DNA of 39,444 nt from the NCBI GenBank assembly GCA_020846275.1, contig JADLEG010000055.1:1-39444 (forward strand), in the 5' to 3' direction. Positions 8,670 through 17,185 of the stretch are shown here, piece after piece. The translations under genes were made by a program, and so were the position numbers. This DNA comes from Alphaproteobacteria bacterium. Lineage in GTDB: Bacteria > Pseudomonadota > Alphaproteobacteria > JAEULC01. The number at the start of each line of letters is the position of its first letter. Position 1 is the stretch's first letter. Below the pieces are notes generated by a model that ran no database searches, was not told the origin of the DNA, and worked only from the letters and a program-made list of their open reading frames with translations.

Positions 8670-9336
8670 CGTCGATCAAGACGACATGCAGGCGCCGCGG
8701 CCCGTGCGCGCCGAGTTGCAGGGTCTGCTCGATATCGCCGCTGCGCGACGGGCCGGTGATGAAGTTCACGGTGCGCGGCATTGAGGGCATCGCCGCGCGC
8801 AGTTTCGTCCAGGCGTCCTCGTAGCCGCCCACCAGCTCCGACGCGCGCACCACGACCACGTGCGTCTCGGGCAGGAAGTTGAGGGTCGAGGGCGTGTCGG
8901 GCCCGCTCACCAGCATCAAGGTGCCGGTCTCCGCGATGCCGGCGAAGGCGCCGCTCAACCCCACCTCGTCCTTCGGGTCGGGCATTCCCCGCGCGATCTT
9001 CAAGAGCGGCGTCCTGCCCCACGGGATCGCGTCCAGGCGCTTGTCCGGCGCCATGCGGATCTCGGCCGGCAGGTTCTGCTGCTTCAGGTAGTCGGTGACG
9101 GCCGCCGGCACCTCGTCGACCGAGCGCACGCGCGCGATGCTGGCCAGCGAGAATTCGACCATGCGGGCGAAATCCTCGACCTTCTGCCGCCCCGTCACCT
9201 GGCCGCGCGCCGGCACAAGGTTGCGCCGATGGCCGTTGAGCCGCGCGCGCAATTCCTGCTGCGTCGCGGCGTCCACCACGCCGCGCCCCAGGGCGAGTCG
9301 GATGCTGGTGAGGATTTGCGCGCGCGCCTCGGTCAT
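8644..9336 (-). CDS. lutC: LutC/YkgG-like LUD-domain protein
   Basis: A 230-residue LUD-domain (DUF162) protein, third component of the LutABC L-lactate oxidation system. GLSGAFAGIAETGTLMLVSG is the family core motif, followed by LPETHVVVV and a C-terminal GPSRSGDIEQTLQLGAHGP segment. The ATG at 9336 overlaps the lutB stop as ATGA; a longer upstream frame exists but only inside lutB. The order lutA, lutB, lutC is the standard operon order. Confidence 0.93.
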   Translation of the reverse strand: MTEARAQILTSIRLALGRGVVDAATQQELRARLNGHRRNLVPARGQVTGRQKVEDFARMVEFSLASIARVRSVDEVPAAVTDYLKQQNLPAEIRMAPDKRLDAIPWGRTPLLKIARGMPDPKDEVGLSGAFAGIAETGTLMLVSGPDTPSTLNFLPETHVVVVRASELVGGYEDAWTKLRAAMPSMPRTVNFITGPSRSGDIEQTLQLGAHGPRRLHVVLIDDDPQAGPA

Positions 9337-10757
9337 CGTTGCCCCCGTTCCGACCAAAGCTGATGGAAAGTCTTGCCCTCCGGCGCGGGGAAATCGCGGA
9401 ACTGGGTCCAGCCGCCGGCCAGCGGCAGGTTGTGCATGTTGCCGTGACGCCGGCCCCACAGGCCCAGCACGCGTGCGGCCAGCCCCGTCAGCAGGCGATA
9501 GAGCCGCGGGCGCTTGGCCGCGAAGGCCCAGGCCGCGAGCCCCCAGCGCTGGGCGGGCGGCGACAGGCGCTGTTCATACTCGCGCTCGCGCCAGTGCCGC
9601 ATCATGCCGGGCAGCGGGATCTTCATCGGGCAGACGCTCTCGCACTTCCCGCAGAAGGTCGACGCGTTGGGCAAGGCCCCGGCCTGGTCGACGCCGATCA
9701 GGCCCGGCGTCAGCACCGATCCCATGGGCCCGGGATAGACCCAGCCATAGGCGTGGCCGCCGATCGCGTTGTAGACCGGGCAGTGGTTGAGGCAGGCCGA
9801 GCAGCGGATGCAGCGCAGCATGTCCTGGAACGCGGTGCCCAGCATGGCCGTTCGCCCGTTGTCCAGGATCACCACGTGGTACTGCTCGGGCCCGTCGATG
9901 TCCTGGGGCCGCTTCGGCCCGGTGGAGACGGTGGTGTAGACCGAGAATTCCTGGCCGGTGGCGGAGCGCGCCAGCAGGCGCAGGATGGTCGACACGTCCT
10001 CGAGCGTCGGCACCATCTTCTCGGGCGTCGCCAGCACGATATGGACGCGCGGCAGGAGCTGCGTCAGGTCGCCGTTGCCCTCGTTGGTGACGATGATCGA
10101 CGAGCCGGTTTCGGCGATCAGGAAATTGGCGCCGGTCAGCCCCACGTCGGCGCCGAGGAATTTCTCGCGCAGGATGCCGCGCGCTTCCTCCAGCATCTCG
10201 CGCGGCTCCGACAGCAGCTTGGTCTTGCCGTAGGCCGCATGCTTTTCCAGGAACGTGTCGGCCACCTGCTCCTTGGTGACGTGGATGGCCGGCGCGATGA
10301 TGTGGCTGGGCGGCTCGTCGCGGAGCTGGATGATGTATTCGCCCAGGTCGGTCTCGACGGGCGCCACGCCGTTCGCCTCCAGGAACGGGTTCAGCGCGAT
10401 CTCCTCCGCCACCATGGTCTTGCCCTTGGTGATCGTCCTCGCGCCGACCGAGCGGCAGATCGAAAGGATGGCCTGCCGCGCCTCTTCGGGCGTGCGGCAC
10501 CAGTGCACCTCGCCGCCGCTCTGGCGCAGCTTCTCCTCGTAGTGCTCGAGGTAGAAGTCGAGATGCTGCAGCGTGTGGTTCTTGATGTCGCGCGCCTGGT
10601 CGCGCAGCGCCTCGAACTCGGGCAGGCGACCCACGGCCTCCAGCCGCTTCTGGGCAAAGCCCAGATGGCCCATGGCGCGCTGCAGCGTCTCGTTCTTCAG
10701 CGCCGCCCGGGCGTTCGCCTTGAACGCCTTGCTGGTGGGATGCAGCGCCAGGCTCAT
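9333..10757 (-). CDS. lutB: LutB-like iron-sulfur protein
   Basis: A 474-residue protein with an N-terminal LUD domain (about 70-300, including ANFLIAETGSSIIVTNEGNGDL) and two C-terminal 4Fe-4S motifs, CIRCSACLNHCP and CGKCESVCP. It is the electron-transfer and putative catalytic subunit of LutABC, which oxidises L-lactate to pyruvate. The ATG at 10757 is 10 nt after lutA, and the gene overlaps lutC by 4 nt. The frame extends 24 codons upstream into lutA, which is rejected. Confidence 0.94.
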   Translation of the reverse strand: MSLALHPTSKAFKANARAALKNETLQRAMGHLGFAQKRLEAVGRLPEFEALRDQARDIKNHTLQHLDFYLEHYEEKLRQSGGEVHWCRTPEEARQAILSICRSVGARTITKGKTMVAEEIALNPFLEANGVAPVETDLGEYIIQLRDEPPSHIIAPAIHVTKEQVADTFLEKHAAYGKTKLLSEPREMLEEARGILREKFLGADVGLTGANFLIAETGSSIIVTNEGNGDLTQLLPRVHIVLATPEKMVPTLEDVSTILRLLARSATGQEFSVYTTVSTGPKRPQDIDGPEQYHVVILDNGRTAMLGTAFQDMLRCIRCSACLNHCPVYNAIGGHAYGWVYPGPMGSVLTPGLIGVDQAGALPNASTFCGKCESVCPMKIPLPGMMRHWREREYEQRLSPPAQRWGLAAWAFAAKRPRLYRLLTGLAARVLGLWGRRHGNMHNLPLAGGWTQFRDFPAPEGKTFHQLWSERGQR

Positions 10758-10767
10758 CGACCGCGCC

Positions 10768-11541
10768 TCATTTCGCCCGCCCGATCGGCGGCACGTCGCC
10801 CGCCATGTCGGCCAGCACCTCGGCCACATGGCGCACCTTCACGTCGACCCCATCGCGCGTGAACTTGCCCGCCATGTTCATCAGGCAGCCCAGGTCGCCC
10901 GCCAGCAGCGTGTCGGCCCCTGTCCCGGCGACGTCCTTCGCCTTGTCGCCGACCATGCGGTTGGAGATCTCGGGATACTTGACGCAGAACGTGCCGCCGA
11001 AACCGCAGCACGTCTCCGCCCCCGGCAGTTCCTTGATCGTCAGGCCCGCAACCGTGCCGAGCAGCGCGCGGGGCTGCGCCTTCACCCCCATCTCGCGCAG
11101 GCCCGAGCAGCTGTCGTGATAGGTGATCGTGCCGTCGTAGCGCGCGGCGACGAACTTGACGCCCATCACGTCCACCAGGAACGAGACCAGCTCATGGGTG
11201 CGGTTGGCGAGGTGGTGCACGCGCGGCATCATCGCTGCGTCCTCGGCGAACAGCTCGGGATAATGCAGGCGGATCATGCCCGCGCAGGAGCCGGAGGGCG
11301 CAACGACGTAATCGAAGCCCTCGAAAGCCTCGATCACCGCCCGTGCCACGTCGCGCGCGTCCGCGCGGTCGCCCGAGTTGTAGGCCGGCTGGCCGCAGCA
11401 GACCTGCGCCGCCGGCACCTCCACGATGCAGCCCGCGTCCTCCAGCAGCTTCACCGCGGCGAAGCCCACCGTGGGCCGGATCAGGTCGACCAGGCAGGTG
11501 ACGAACAGCCCGACGCGCGGCCGTTTCCCAGTGTTGTCCAA
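10768..11541 (-). CDS. lutA: LutA-like cysteine-rich CCG-domain oxidoreductase subunit
   Basis: About 257 residues with two cysteine-rich CCG motifs, AAQVCCGQPAYNSG and ETCCGFGGTFCVKYPEIS, as in heterodisulfide-reductase/LutA proteins. It is the first gene of lutABC. The start is taken as TTG at 11541, because GGGAGGG lies 4-5 nt upstream and the following RVGLFVTCLVDL is the family N-terminus. Another TTG at 11601 would add 20 residues without family support. No ATG is available. It is divergent from the GntR gene, so the operator between them may serve both. Confidence 0.9.
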   Translation of the reverse strand: MDNTGKRPRVGLFVTCLVDLIRPTVGFAAVKLLEDAGCIVEVPAAQVCCGQPAYNSGDRADARDVARAVIEAFEGFDYVVAPSGSCAGMIRLHYPELFAEDAAMMPRVHHLANRTHELVSFLVDVMGVKFVAARYDGTITYHDSCSGLREMGVKAQPRALLGTVAGLTIKELPGAETCCGFGGTFCVKYPEISNRMVGDKAKDVAGTGADTLLAGDLGCLMNMAGKFTRDGVDVKVRHVAEVLADMAGDVPPIGRAK

Positions 11542-11606
11542 GAAGCCCTCCCGCCCGCGCAAGATGGCCGGGTCCAGGGCGCCTTGGCAATGCACTGGCA
11601 ATTGGA

Positions 11607-11634
11607 TTGACAGGATAATTCACTTCTGTATTCT
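11607..11634 (+). promoter_or_regulatory. Predicted promoter of the gntR-GH88-lyase genes
   Basis: TTGACA at 11607-11612, a 16-nt spacer, then TATTCT at 11629-11634. The predicted start site near 11641 falls within the inverted repeat described separately. AGGA 5 nt before the ATG at 11664 is the ribosome site. Confidence 0.55.
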
Positions 11635-11648
11635 GTCGACATTCGACA
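11634..11648. promoter_or_regulatory. Probable GntR operator
   Basis: A perfect inverted repeat TGTCGA-CAT-TCGACA lies directly over the predicted transcription start of the gntR gene and in the divergent lutA/gntR interval. Position and symmetry fit autorepression by the FCD-type regulator encoded next to it, and possibly control of lutA. Confidence 0.55.
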
Positions 11649-11663
11649 AGGTATAGGATTTAC

Positions 11664-12344
11664 ATGCTGCAACCTGCTCCAAGGGCAGCCCTCGGCGACA
11701 CAGTGGCGGACATGCTCCGCCGCGCCATTCTCGACGGCTCGCTGAGGCCCGGGCAGCCGCTGCACGAGAACACGCTGGCGCGACAGCTCTCGGTCAGCCG
11801 CTCGCCGATCCGCGAGGCGCTGATCCAGCTCGAGCGCGAGAGCCTGGTGGTCGCGCGCCAGAACCGGCCCGTCGTGGTGCGCGCGATGTCCGCGGATGAG
11901 GTCCGGCAGGTCTATACGATCCGCGCGGCGCTCGACGGCATCGCGGCGCGCTGGGCGGCGGAGAAGGCCTCGCCGGCGCAGGTTGCGCAGCTCCGGCAGA
12001 AGGCGGGGGCGTTGAATCGCGCGACGATCGCCGCCGGCGGCACGGACGACCCCGAAACGGCCGCGCTGGGATTCGATTTCCACGCCGCGATCGCCGAGGC
12101 CGCGGGTTCCGCCGAACTGAGGCAGATGCTCATGAGCCTCTGTAACCAGATCAGGCTGGTCATGGCGTCGGGCCTGGCGAGCCTGACCGGCCGCCGCGTC
12201 GAGGAAATCCACGCCGAGCACCTGGCCCTGGTCTCGGCGATCGAAGCGCGGGACGGCGATCGCGCCGAGCGGATCGCCACGGCGCATGTCCGCGGCGCGC
12301 TCGACCGTCTGGTCTACGCGGCCCCCGCCGCCGCGGAAGCCTGA
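11664..12344 (+). CDS. GntR-family regulator with FCD ligand domain
   Basis: A 226-residue regulator. The winged helix covers about residues 8-72, with NTLARQLSVSRSPIREALIQLERESLV as recognition region. The all-helical FCD domain follows, with metal-binding-type FDFHAAIAEAAGS and a late His in AEHLALVSAIEARD. FCD regulators usually respond to organic or sugar acids. It is divergent from lutABC and 10 nt upstream of the GH88 gene, so lactate or an uronate-derived acid are both reasonable effectors. Confidence 0.92.
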   Translation: MLQPAPRAALGDTVADMLRRAILDGSLRPGQPLHENTLARQLSVSRSPIREALIQLERESLVVARQNRPVVVRAMSADEVRQVYTIRAALDGIAARWAAEKASPAQVAQLRQKAGALNRATIAAGGTDDPETAALGFDFHAAIAEAAGSAELRQMLMSLCNQIRLVMASGLASLTGRRVEEIHAEHLALVSAIEARDGDRAERIATAHVRGALDRLVYAAPAAAEA

Positions 12345-12354
12345 TCGCCGTCCC

Positions 12355-13533
12355 ATGAACCTTGCGGCAGACGAACCGTACGACCGCGCGCTCGCGCGCG
12401 CCCTCGGCTATCTCTGCACCGGGGCGGACGCGGTCTGCGCGGACATGGCGCGGCACGGCGGCGTGCCGCGGCTGAACTACATGACCGGCTTCTATACCTG
12501 GGACAGCGACTACGTCTGGGACAGCTGGGCCGATTTCCAATGGGCCGGATTCCTGGCGGGGCGCCTGTGGCTGCTGCACGCGCTGACGAAGGAGCAGCGC
12601 TACGGCGACACCGCCCTGCAGATCTGCGAGCGCATCGGCCCGGTCCTGGCAAGGCATCCCACGGTGTTCTCCTCGACCGGCATCGACATGTACTACGCCC
12701 TGACGCTGGGCCATCTGGTGACGAAGTGGGACGAGTTGAAGCGCTGGGCGCTGGCGGGCGGCGACAACTTCGCCAACATCTTCGACCGCAAGGCCGGGGC
12801 CTTTCTCCAGATCGCGAGCGCGGACCGCATCGTCATCGATACCGGGCTCAACCTTCCCTCGATGCTGTGGGCGTCGCAGGAAGAGCCGCAGCGCGCCGCG
12901 CTGGCCTATCGCCATCTCGACACCGTGCTTGCCGTCGGTCTGGTCCGCGCGGACGGATCGAGCTGCCATGCGGCGGCGCTCGATCCGCGGACCCGCGCGG
13001 TCACGCGCCTGTTCAACCTGCAGGGCTGGAACGACGCCAGCGTATGGGCGCGCGGACAGGCCTGGGCCATGCTCGGCTATGCGCACGGCTACGAAGCGAG
13101 CGGGAAGCCGCACTACCTCGACGCCGCGATGCGGGCGGCCGACTGGTATGTCGATCATGCGCCCGAGGGCTGGGTGCCGCGCTACGACTACGACGATCCC
13201 GAGCGTGCGTCCCTGCCCTACGATTCCTGCGCGGCCTGCATCGCCACGGCGGTCCTGCTGCGCCTGGCGCGCTTTCTGCCCGAACGGGCCGAGCGCTATC
13301 GAAATGTCGCGCGCGAGACCTTGAAGGCCCTGATCGCGAACTTCCTGACCGTGGGCGGCGTGGTGCTGCACGGGTCGTGGGGGCGCATGCGCCACGCCGA
13401 GCCGGGCAAGCCGCGCCTCGGGCGCTTCCCGCAGGAAGACGTCATGCCCTACGGCAACTACTGGATCGCCGAATGCCTGTTCCGGGAAATGTCGCCGGAC
13501 TGGTCGATTCTCGCGCTGCGCCCGCGGGGTTGA
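12355..13533 (+). CDS. GH88-family unsaturated glucuronyl hydrolase
   Basis: A 392-residue (alpha/alpha)6-barrel hydrolase. GH88 enzymes remove the unsaturated uronic acid left on oligosaccharides by polysaccharide lyases. Family marks include QGWNDASVWARGQAWAML and the acidic sites Asp111 (STGIDMYY) and Asp162 (IVIDTGLNLP), which correspond to the two catalytic aspartates of characterised enzymes. There is no signal peptide, so it acts on imported oligosaccharides. It lies between the GntR gene and a lyase-family gene. No polysaccharide lyase or transporter is in the window, so the substrate is unknown. Confidence 0.88.
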   Translation: MNLAADEPYDRALARALGYLCTGADAVCADMARHGGVPRLNYMTGFYTWDSDYVWDSWADFQWAGFLAGRLWLLHALTKEQRYGDTALQICERIGPVLARHPTVFSSTGIDMYYALTLGHLVTKWDELKRWALAGGDNFANIFDRKAGAFLQIASADRIVIDTGLNLPSMLWASQEEPQRAALAYRHLDTVLAVGLVRADGSSCHAAALDPRTRAVTRLFNLQGWNDASVWARGQAWAMLGYAHGYEASGKPHYLDAAMRAADWYVDHAPEGWVPRYDYDDPERASLPYDSCAACIATAVLLRLARFLPERAERYRNVARETLKALIANFLTVGGVVLHGSWGRMRHAEPGKPRLGRFPQEDVMPYGNYWIAECLFREMSPDWSILALRPRG

Positions 13534-13544
13534 AAGGAACAATC

Positions 13545-14438
13545 GTGCCGTTCAAGCCACAGGGAATCTTCACCGCGCTTGTCACGCCGTTCACCGCGGC
13601 GGACGAATTCGACGAGCCCGCGTTTCGCAAGCTCATCGGCTTTCAGATCGCGGAGGGCGCCGCCGGCCTGCTGGCGATCGGCGGCAGCGGCGAGTTCGTC
13701 AGCCTGACGCCCGTAGAGCGCCGGCACGTGGTCGAGGTTGCGATCGACCAGGCGGCAAGGCGTATTCCCGTCATCGTCGGCGCCCTGGCGCCGGGCACCA
13801 GGGAGGTTCAGGAGACGGTACGCCATGCCGCCAGGGCCGGCGCCGATGCCGTGCTGGTCCTGCCGCCCTACTACATCAAGCCCAGCGCCGATGGGATCAT
13901 CGAACATTTCGCGCGGGTCGCGGACACCGCGTCGATACCGATCGTCGCCTACAACAACGCGTCGCGCACGGGCATCACGCTCGACGTGGCGTTGCTGGAG
14001 AAGCTGGCGTCCCTTCCGTCGATCGTCGCGCTGAAGGAATGCGAGCGCGACCTGGCAATCGTGGCGGCGAAGATCGGCGCGATGGGCGACCGCATCGCCA
14101 TCCTGTCGGGCGACGACGACCTCGGCCTTCCCACCTTCATGCTGGGAAGCCCCGGCGGCATCTTCATGTCGGCGAACCTGGTGCCGGCATTCCACCGCGA
14201 ACTCTTCGCGGCCGTGCAAAGCGGCAATCTGGCGGCGGCGCGAACGGCGCACTATGCCCTGCTGCCGCTGGTGGAAGCCCTCTATACCGCCAACCACCCC
14301 GGCCCGCTGAAGGACGCGATGCGGCTGGTCGGCCACCCGGTCGGTCCCGCGCGTTCGCCCTTGCAGGGCGCGGGAGCGGAGAATCTGCGGCGCGCGGAGG
14401 CCGCGCTGCAGAAGATCGCCGCCGTATCCCTGGCCTAG
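13545..14438 (+). CDS. DHDPS/NAL-superfamily Schiff-base lyase or dehydratase
   Basis: A 297-residue TIM-barrel class I aldolase of the dihydrodipicolinate synthase/N-acetylneuraminate lyase superfamily. Lys164 (IVALKECE) is the Schiff-base lysine and Tyr136 (VAYNNASRTG) the catalytic tyrosine; Arg141 is retained. The usual GTTGE motif is GGSGE, so it is probably not DapA. Context suggests a keto-deoxy sugar acid substrate formed after GH88 action (inference). The start is GTG 13545, 6 nt after AAGGA. Its TAG stop shares a CTAG with the convergent mltA stop. Confidence 0.88.
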   Translation: MPFKPQGIFTALVTPFTAADEFDEPAFRKLIGFQIAEGAAGLLAIGGSGEFVSLTPVERRHVVEVAIDQAARRIPVIVGALAPGTREVQETVRHAARAGADAVLVLPPYYIKPSADGIIEHFARVADTASIPIVAYNNASRTGITLDVALLEKLASLPSIVALKECERDLAIVAAKIGAMGDRIAILSGDDDLGLPTFMLGSPGGIFMSANLVPAFHRELFAAVQSGNLAAARTAHYALLPLVEALYTANHPGPLKDAMRLVGHPVGPARSPLQGAGAENLRRAEAALQKIAAVSLA

Positions 14439-15676
14439 GGCGTCGACTTCGGCAGCAACAGGAAGTACCCGCCCTGGCTGCGCATCTTGCCGGCCTCGGC
14501 CAGCGCCGCTTCGCCCGTGCCCCAGTAGAAATCGCCGCGCACCGGGCCGGTGATGGCGCCGCCGGTGTCCTGGGCCACCATCAGGCGGCGGAGCTTCTTG
14601 TCGGTGCCGCCGGGCATGGTGGTGTCGAGCCACAGGGGCACGCCCAGCGGCACGTAGCGGCGGTCGACCGCGAGGCTGCGGCCGGCCGTGAGCGGCACCC
14701 CCTGGGCGCCGAGCGGGCCGTCGGCGGCTTCGCCGGCCACCTCGCGGAAGAAGATGAAGCGCGGGTTCTTGGCCATCAGCGCGCGCGCCTCGTCGGGGTT
14801 GGCGCGCAGCCAGTCGCGCACCGCCTGCATCGACACGCGGTCGCGCCCGATCTTGCCGCTGTCGACCAGGAACTTGCCGATGGCGACGAAGCCGTGGCCG
14901 TTATGCGCGGCATAGCCCACGCGCACCGCGGCGCCGTCGGGCAGCACGACGCGCCCCGCGCCCTGGACCTGCAGGAAGAACGCGTCCACGGGGTCGTCGA
15001 CCCACAGCAGCTCGAGCCCCTTGTCCTTCAGCAGCCCGGATTCGATCGCCGCGCGGTCGGGATAGGGTTTAAGCTTTCCGCTGTCGAGCCGGCCGGCGAT
15101 GGAGCGGCCCCTCATCTCGTCCGCGAACTGGCCGAGGTCGACCTGCACCAGGTCGGCCGGCGTCTTGTACAGCGGCACGGTGTAGCGGCCGCCGGGCTGG
15201 CGCGCGCCTTTCAGCTCGGCCTCGTAGTAGCCGGTGAACAAACCCTGCGGCGTGTCGTTGTTGGCGGCGCGGAAGGGCCGGAACCAGCGCTCGACGAAGC
15301 CGCGCGCGGCGGCCTTGTCGGGCTTGGCCGGCAAGGCGGCGCAGATGTCGCGCCACTGGCCGGTGGTGCCGAAGCGCTGATCGCCCGCGACCAGCGGGCG
15401 TTCGGGCGCCTGGGCGTCGAGCTTCGCGCAGGAGCGCGCGAAGGCGGCGAGCGCGGGGGCGAAATCGTCCTCGCCCCACCCGGCGAGGTCGCCGAACGCA
15501 GCGGGCGTCAGCGCCAGGCGCTCGCCCGGCTTGACCAGCGGGGCGGTCTCGGCCGGCGGCGGCGGCGCCACGGCCGGGGGCGGCGGGACGGGGATGGCCG
15601 TGGATGGCGGGGCGATGCCGGCGAGCAGGCGGGGCGCCTGGCGCGCCACCACGAAGCCCGCGGCGAACGCAATCAA
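14435..15676 (-). CDS. mltA: Membrane-bound lytic murein transglycosylase A (MltA)
   Basis: A lytic transglycosylase that cleaves peptidoglycan glycan strands with formation of 1,6-anhydromuramic acid. It has a short hydrophobic N-terminus, a Pro-rich linker (about 25-50), the MltA barrel domain (about 130-290, including GLFTGYYEAEL) and a C-terminal 3D domain with QDTGGAITGPVRGDFYWG carrying the catalytic-type aspartate. The first standard start is TTG 15676. The in-frame sequence just upstream reads like a basic N-terminus plus membrane helix but has no ATG, GTG or TTG. Confidence 0.92.
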   Translation of the reverse strand: MIAFAAGFVVARQAPRLLAGIAPPSTAIPVPPPPAVAPPPPAETAPLVKPGERLALTPAAFGDLAGWGEDDFAPALAAFARSCAKLDAQAPERPLVAGDQRFGTTGQWRDICAALPAKPDKAAARGFVERWFRPFRAANNDTPQGLFTGYYEAELKGARQPGGRYTVPLYKTPADLVQVDLGQFADEMRGRSIAGRLDSGKLKPYPDRAAIESGLLKDKGLELLWVDDPVDAFFLQVQGAGRVVLPDGAAVRVGYAAHNGHGFVAIGKFLVDSGKIGRDRVSMQAVRDWLRANPDEARALMAKNPRFIFFREVAGEAADGPLGAQGVPLTAGRSLAVDRRYVPLGVPLWLDTTMPGGTDKKLRRLMVAQDTGGAITGPVRGDFYWGTGEAALAEAGKMRSQGGYFLLLPKSTP

Positions 15677-15779
15677 GGCCGTCAGCGCGATCGCGGCAGA
15701 CCAGATCGCCGCGGGACGGAACAGGTCCCGCCGCTTGTGCCGGGAACGTGCCGCCCGGCCGCTCAGAAACGCGCGCCCG

Positions 15780-16469
15780 TCAATGCGCGGTGCCGGTGGC
15801 GACCAGCAGCCAGTTGGGGTCGCTGGAGCGCGTGTCGCGCGCGAAGGTCCACAGGTCGATCACCTCGTGCGGCGCGGTCGACTGGCCTTCCAGCGGCGCG
15901 CCCTGCTGGTCGCGCAGCACGTTGATCTGGTCGGTCGTGAACTTGACCGTCGCCAGCGCGTTGCGCCCGTCCATGCGCGCCTCGACGATGTCGGCCGCGC
16001 GCATCCGCACGATCTGGTTGTCCAGCTTCTCGCCGGCCTGGCGGCGGCGCTCGATCTCGCGCGCGAAATTGCCGTAGACCTCGTCGTTCAGCAGCGGCCG
16101 CAGCGCCTTGGTGTCGCCGGCCCCATAGGCGGCGAGGATCATCTCGAACGCCGCGCGGGCGCCCGCGGCAAACTGCTGCTCGTCGAAGCCGCGGTCGGCG
16201 GCGCGGATCTCGGCAATGCCTTCCGCCACCGGATCGGCGCCGGGCGCTTCGGCCCTTGCATCGGACCGGCCTTCCGGGCGGCCGTCGGCGCGATCGGGCA
16301 GGGCGATGACATTGTCGCCGTCCTTGCGGGGCAGCGGCTGCGGGCCGGTATAGGGGTCGGGATGGCGCCGCTCGGTGCCCGTGCGCTTGCCCAGCACGGC
16401 GCGCAGGCGCAGCACCAGGAAGAGCGCAACCATGGCGAAGAACACGATATCGATGAACTGGAAGTCCAT
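15780..16469 (-). CDS. Tim44/TimA-family membrane-associated protein
   Basis: A 229-residue protein. An N-terminal helix (residues 4-22, FIDIVFFAMVALFLVLRLR) anchors it to the membrane. An Arg/Pro/Asp-rich linker follows, then a C-terminal Tim44-like domain (about 90-229, with AFEMILAAYGAGDTKALRPLLNDEVYGNF). Bacterial members lie in this position between secB and mltA in alphaproteobacteria. The precise role is unsettled. It is upstream of mltA and divergent from fxsA. Confidence 0.92.
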   Translation of the reverse strand: MDFQFIDIVFFAMVALFLVLRLRAVLGKRTGTERRHPDPYTGPQPLPRKDGDNVIALPDRADGRPEGRSDARAEAPGADPVAEGIAEIRAADRGFDEQQFAAGARAAFEMILAAYGAGDTKALRPLLNDEVYGNFAREIERRRQAGEKLDNQIVRMRAADIVEARMDGRNALATVKFTTDQINVLRDQQGAPLEGQSTAPHEVIDLWTFARDTRSSDPNWLLVATGTAH

Positions 16470-16708
16470 GCGCGTCAGTCTCCGCCGGGATTTGAGCCGC
16501 CGCCAGGGGCGGCCGGCCGAAAATCCTGATCCCCGGTCCTTTGGCGCGGTGCGGGCTCGCCCGTGCTGGACCGGTCGTCAGGGTTGCGTTACATCGTCCC
16601 CGGGGCGTTCAACTGTCCCTGTAGGCCGGCGGTTTCCTTCAAGCCCCTTGCGGAGCCGGGCCGGCGATCCGACTTTATGTAAGGCCAGCCCCCGGAAAGA
16701 GCAAGCGG

Positions 16709-17185
16709 ATGCCGCTTTTGGCCTTGTTCATTCTTGTTGTGTTCGCCGAGATCGCGACCTTCATCGCGGTCGGCAAGGCGATCGGCGTGCTTGCCACCCT
16801 GGCGCTGCTGGCCCTGTCGCTGATCGGCGGGCTGATGCTGGTCCGGGTCTTGGGGCTGGACGCGCTGCGCCGGGCCGAGGCCAGCCTGGCGCGGGGCGAA
16901 AGCCCGGCCGGCGCCGTGTTCGACGCCGCCTGCGTGGCGCTGGCCGGGGTGCTGCTCGCCCTGCCCGGCTTCCTGTCGGACATCGTGGCGCTGTGCCTTC
17001 TGGTCCGGCCCCTGCGCAAGTGGATGGGGTCCATGCTGTGGCACCGGCTGCAGGCCTCGCCCAACGTGCGGGTCTGGACCCACCAGGGCGGCGCCACGGT
17101 GGTCGAGGGCGACTATGTCGAGATCGTCGAGGGCCGCGCGCTGTCGCCGCCGCGCCCCGGCCGGGGAGACGACGTCACGCGATGA
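16709..17185 (+). CDS. fxsA: FxsA family membrane protein
   Basis: A 158-residue protein with hydrophobic segments at about residues 3-25, 25-48 and 70-95, matching the FxsA/YtzA family of cytoplasmic-membrane proteins. The pattern FAEIATFIAVG near the N-terminus and LPGFLSDIVALCLLVRPLR are characteristic. E. coli FxsA affects phage T7 exclusion by F; its role here is unknown. It is divergent from the Tim44-like gene and overlaps the phosphatase by ATGA. The 239-nt interval upstream (16470-16708) has no gene and no clear promoter. Confidence 0.9.
   Translation: MPLLALFILVVFAEIATFIAVGKAIGVLATLALLALSLIGGLMLVRVLGLDALRRAEASLARGESPAGAVFDAACVALAGVLLALPGFLSDIVALCLLVRPLRKWMGSMLWHRLQASPNVRVWTHQGGATVVEGDYVEIVEGRALSPPRPGRGDDVTR

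Noticed and set aside
9868..9880. CACGTG-containing site as a further parS
   Set aside because: Flanks match the 16-bp consensus poorly, and it lies within lutB coding sequence.
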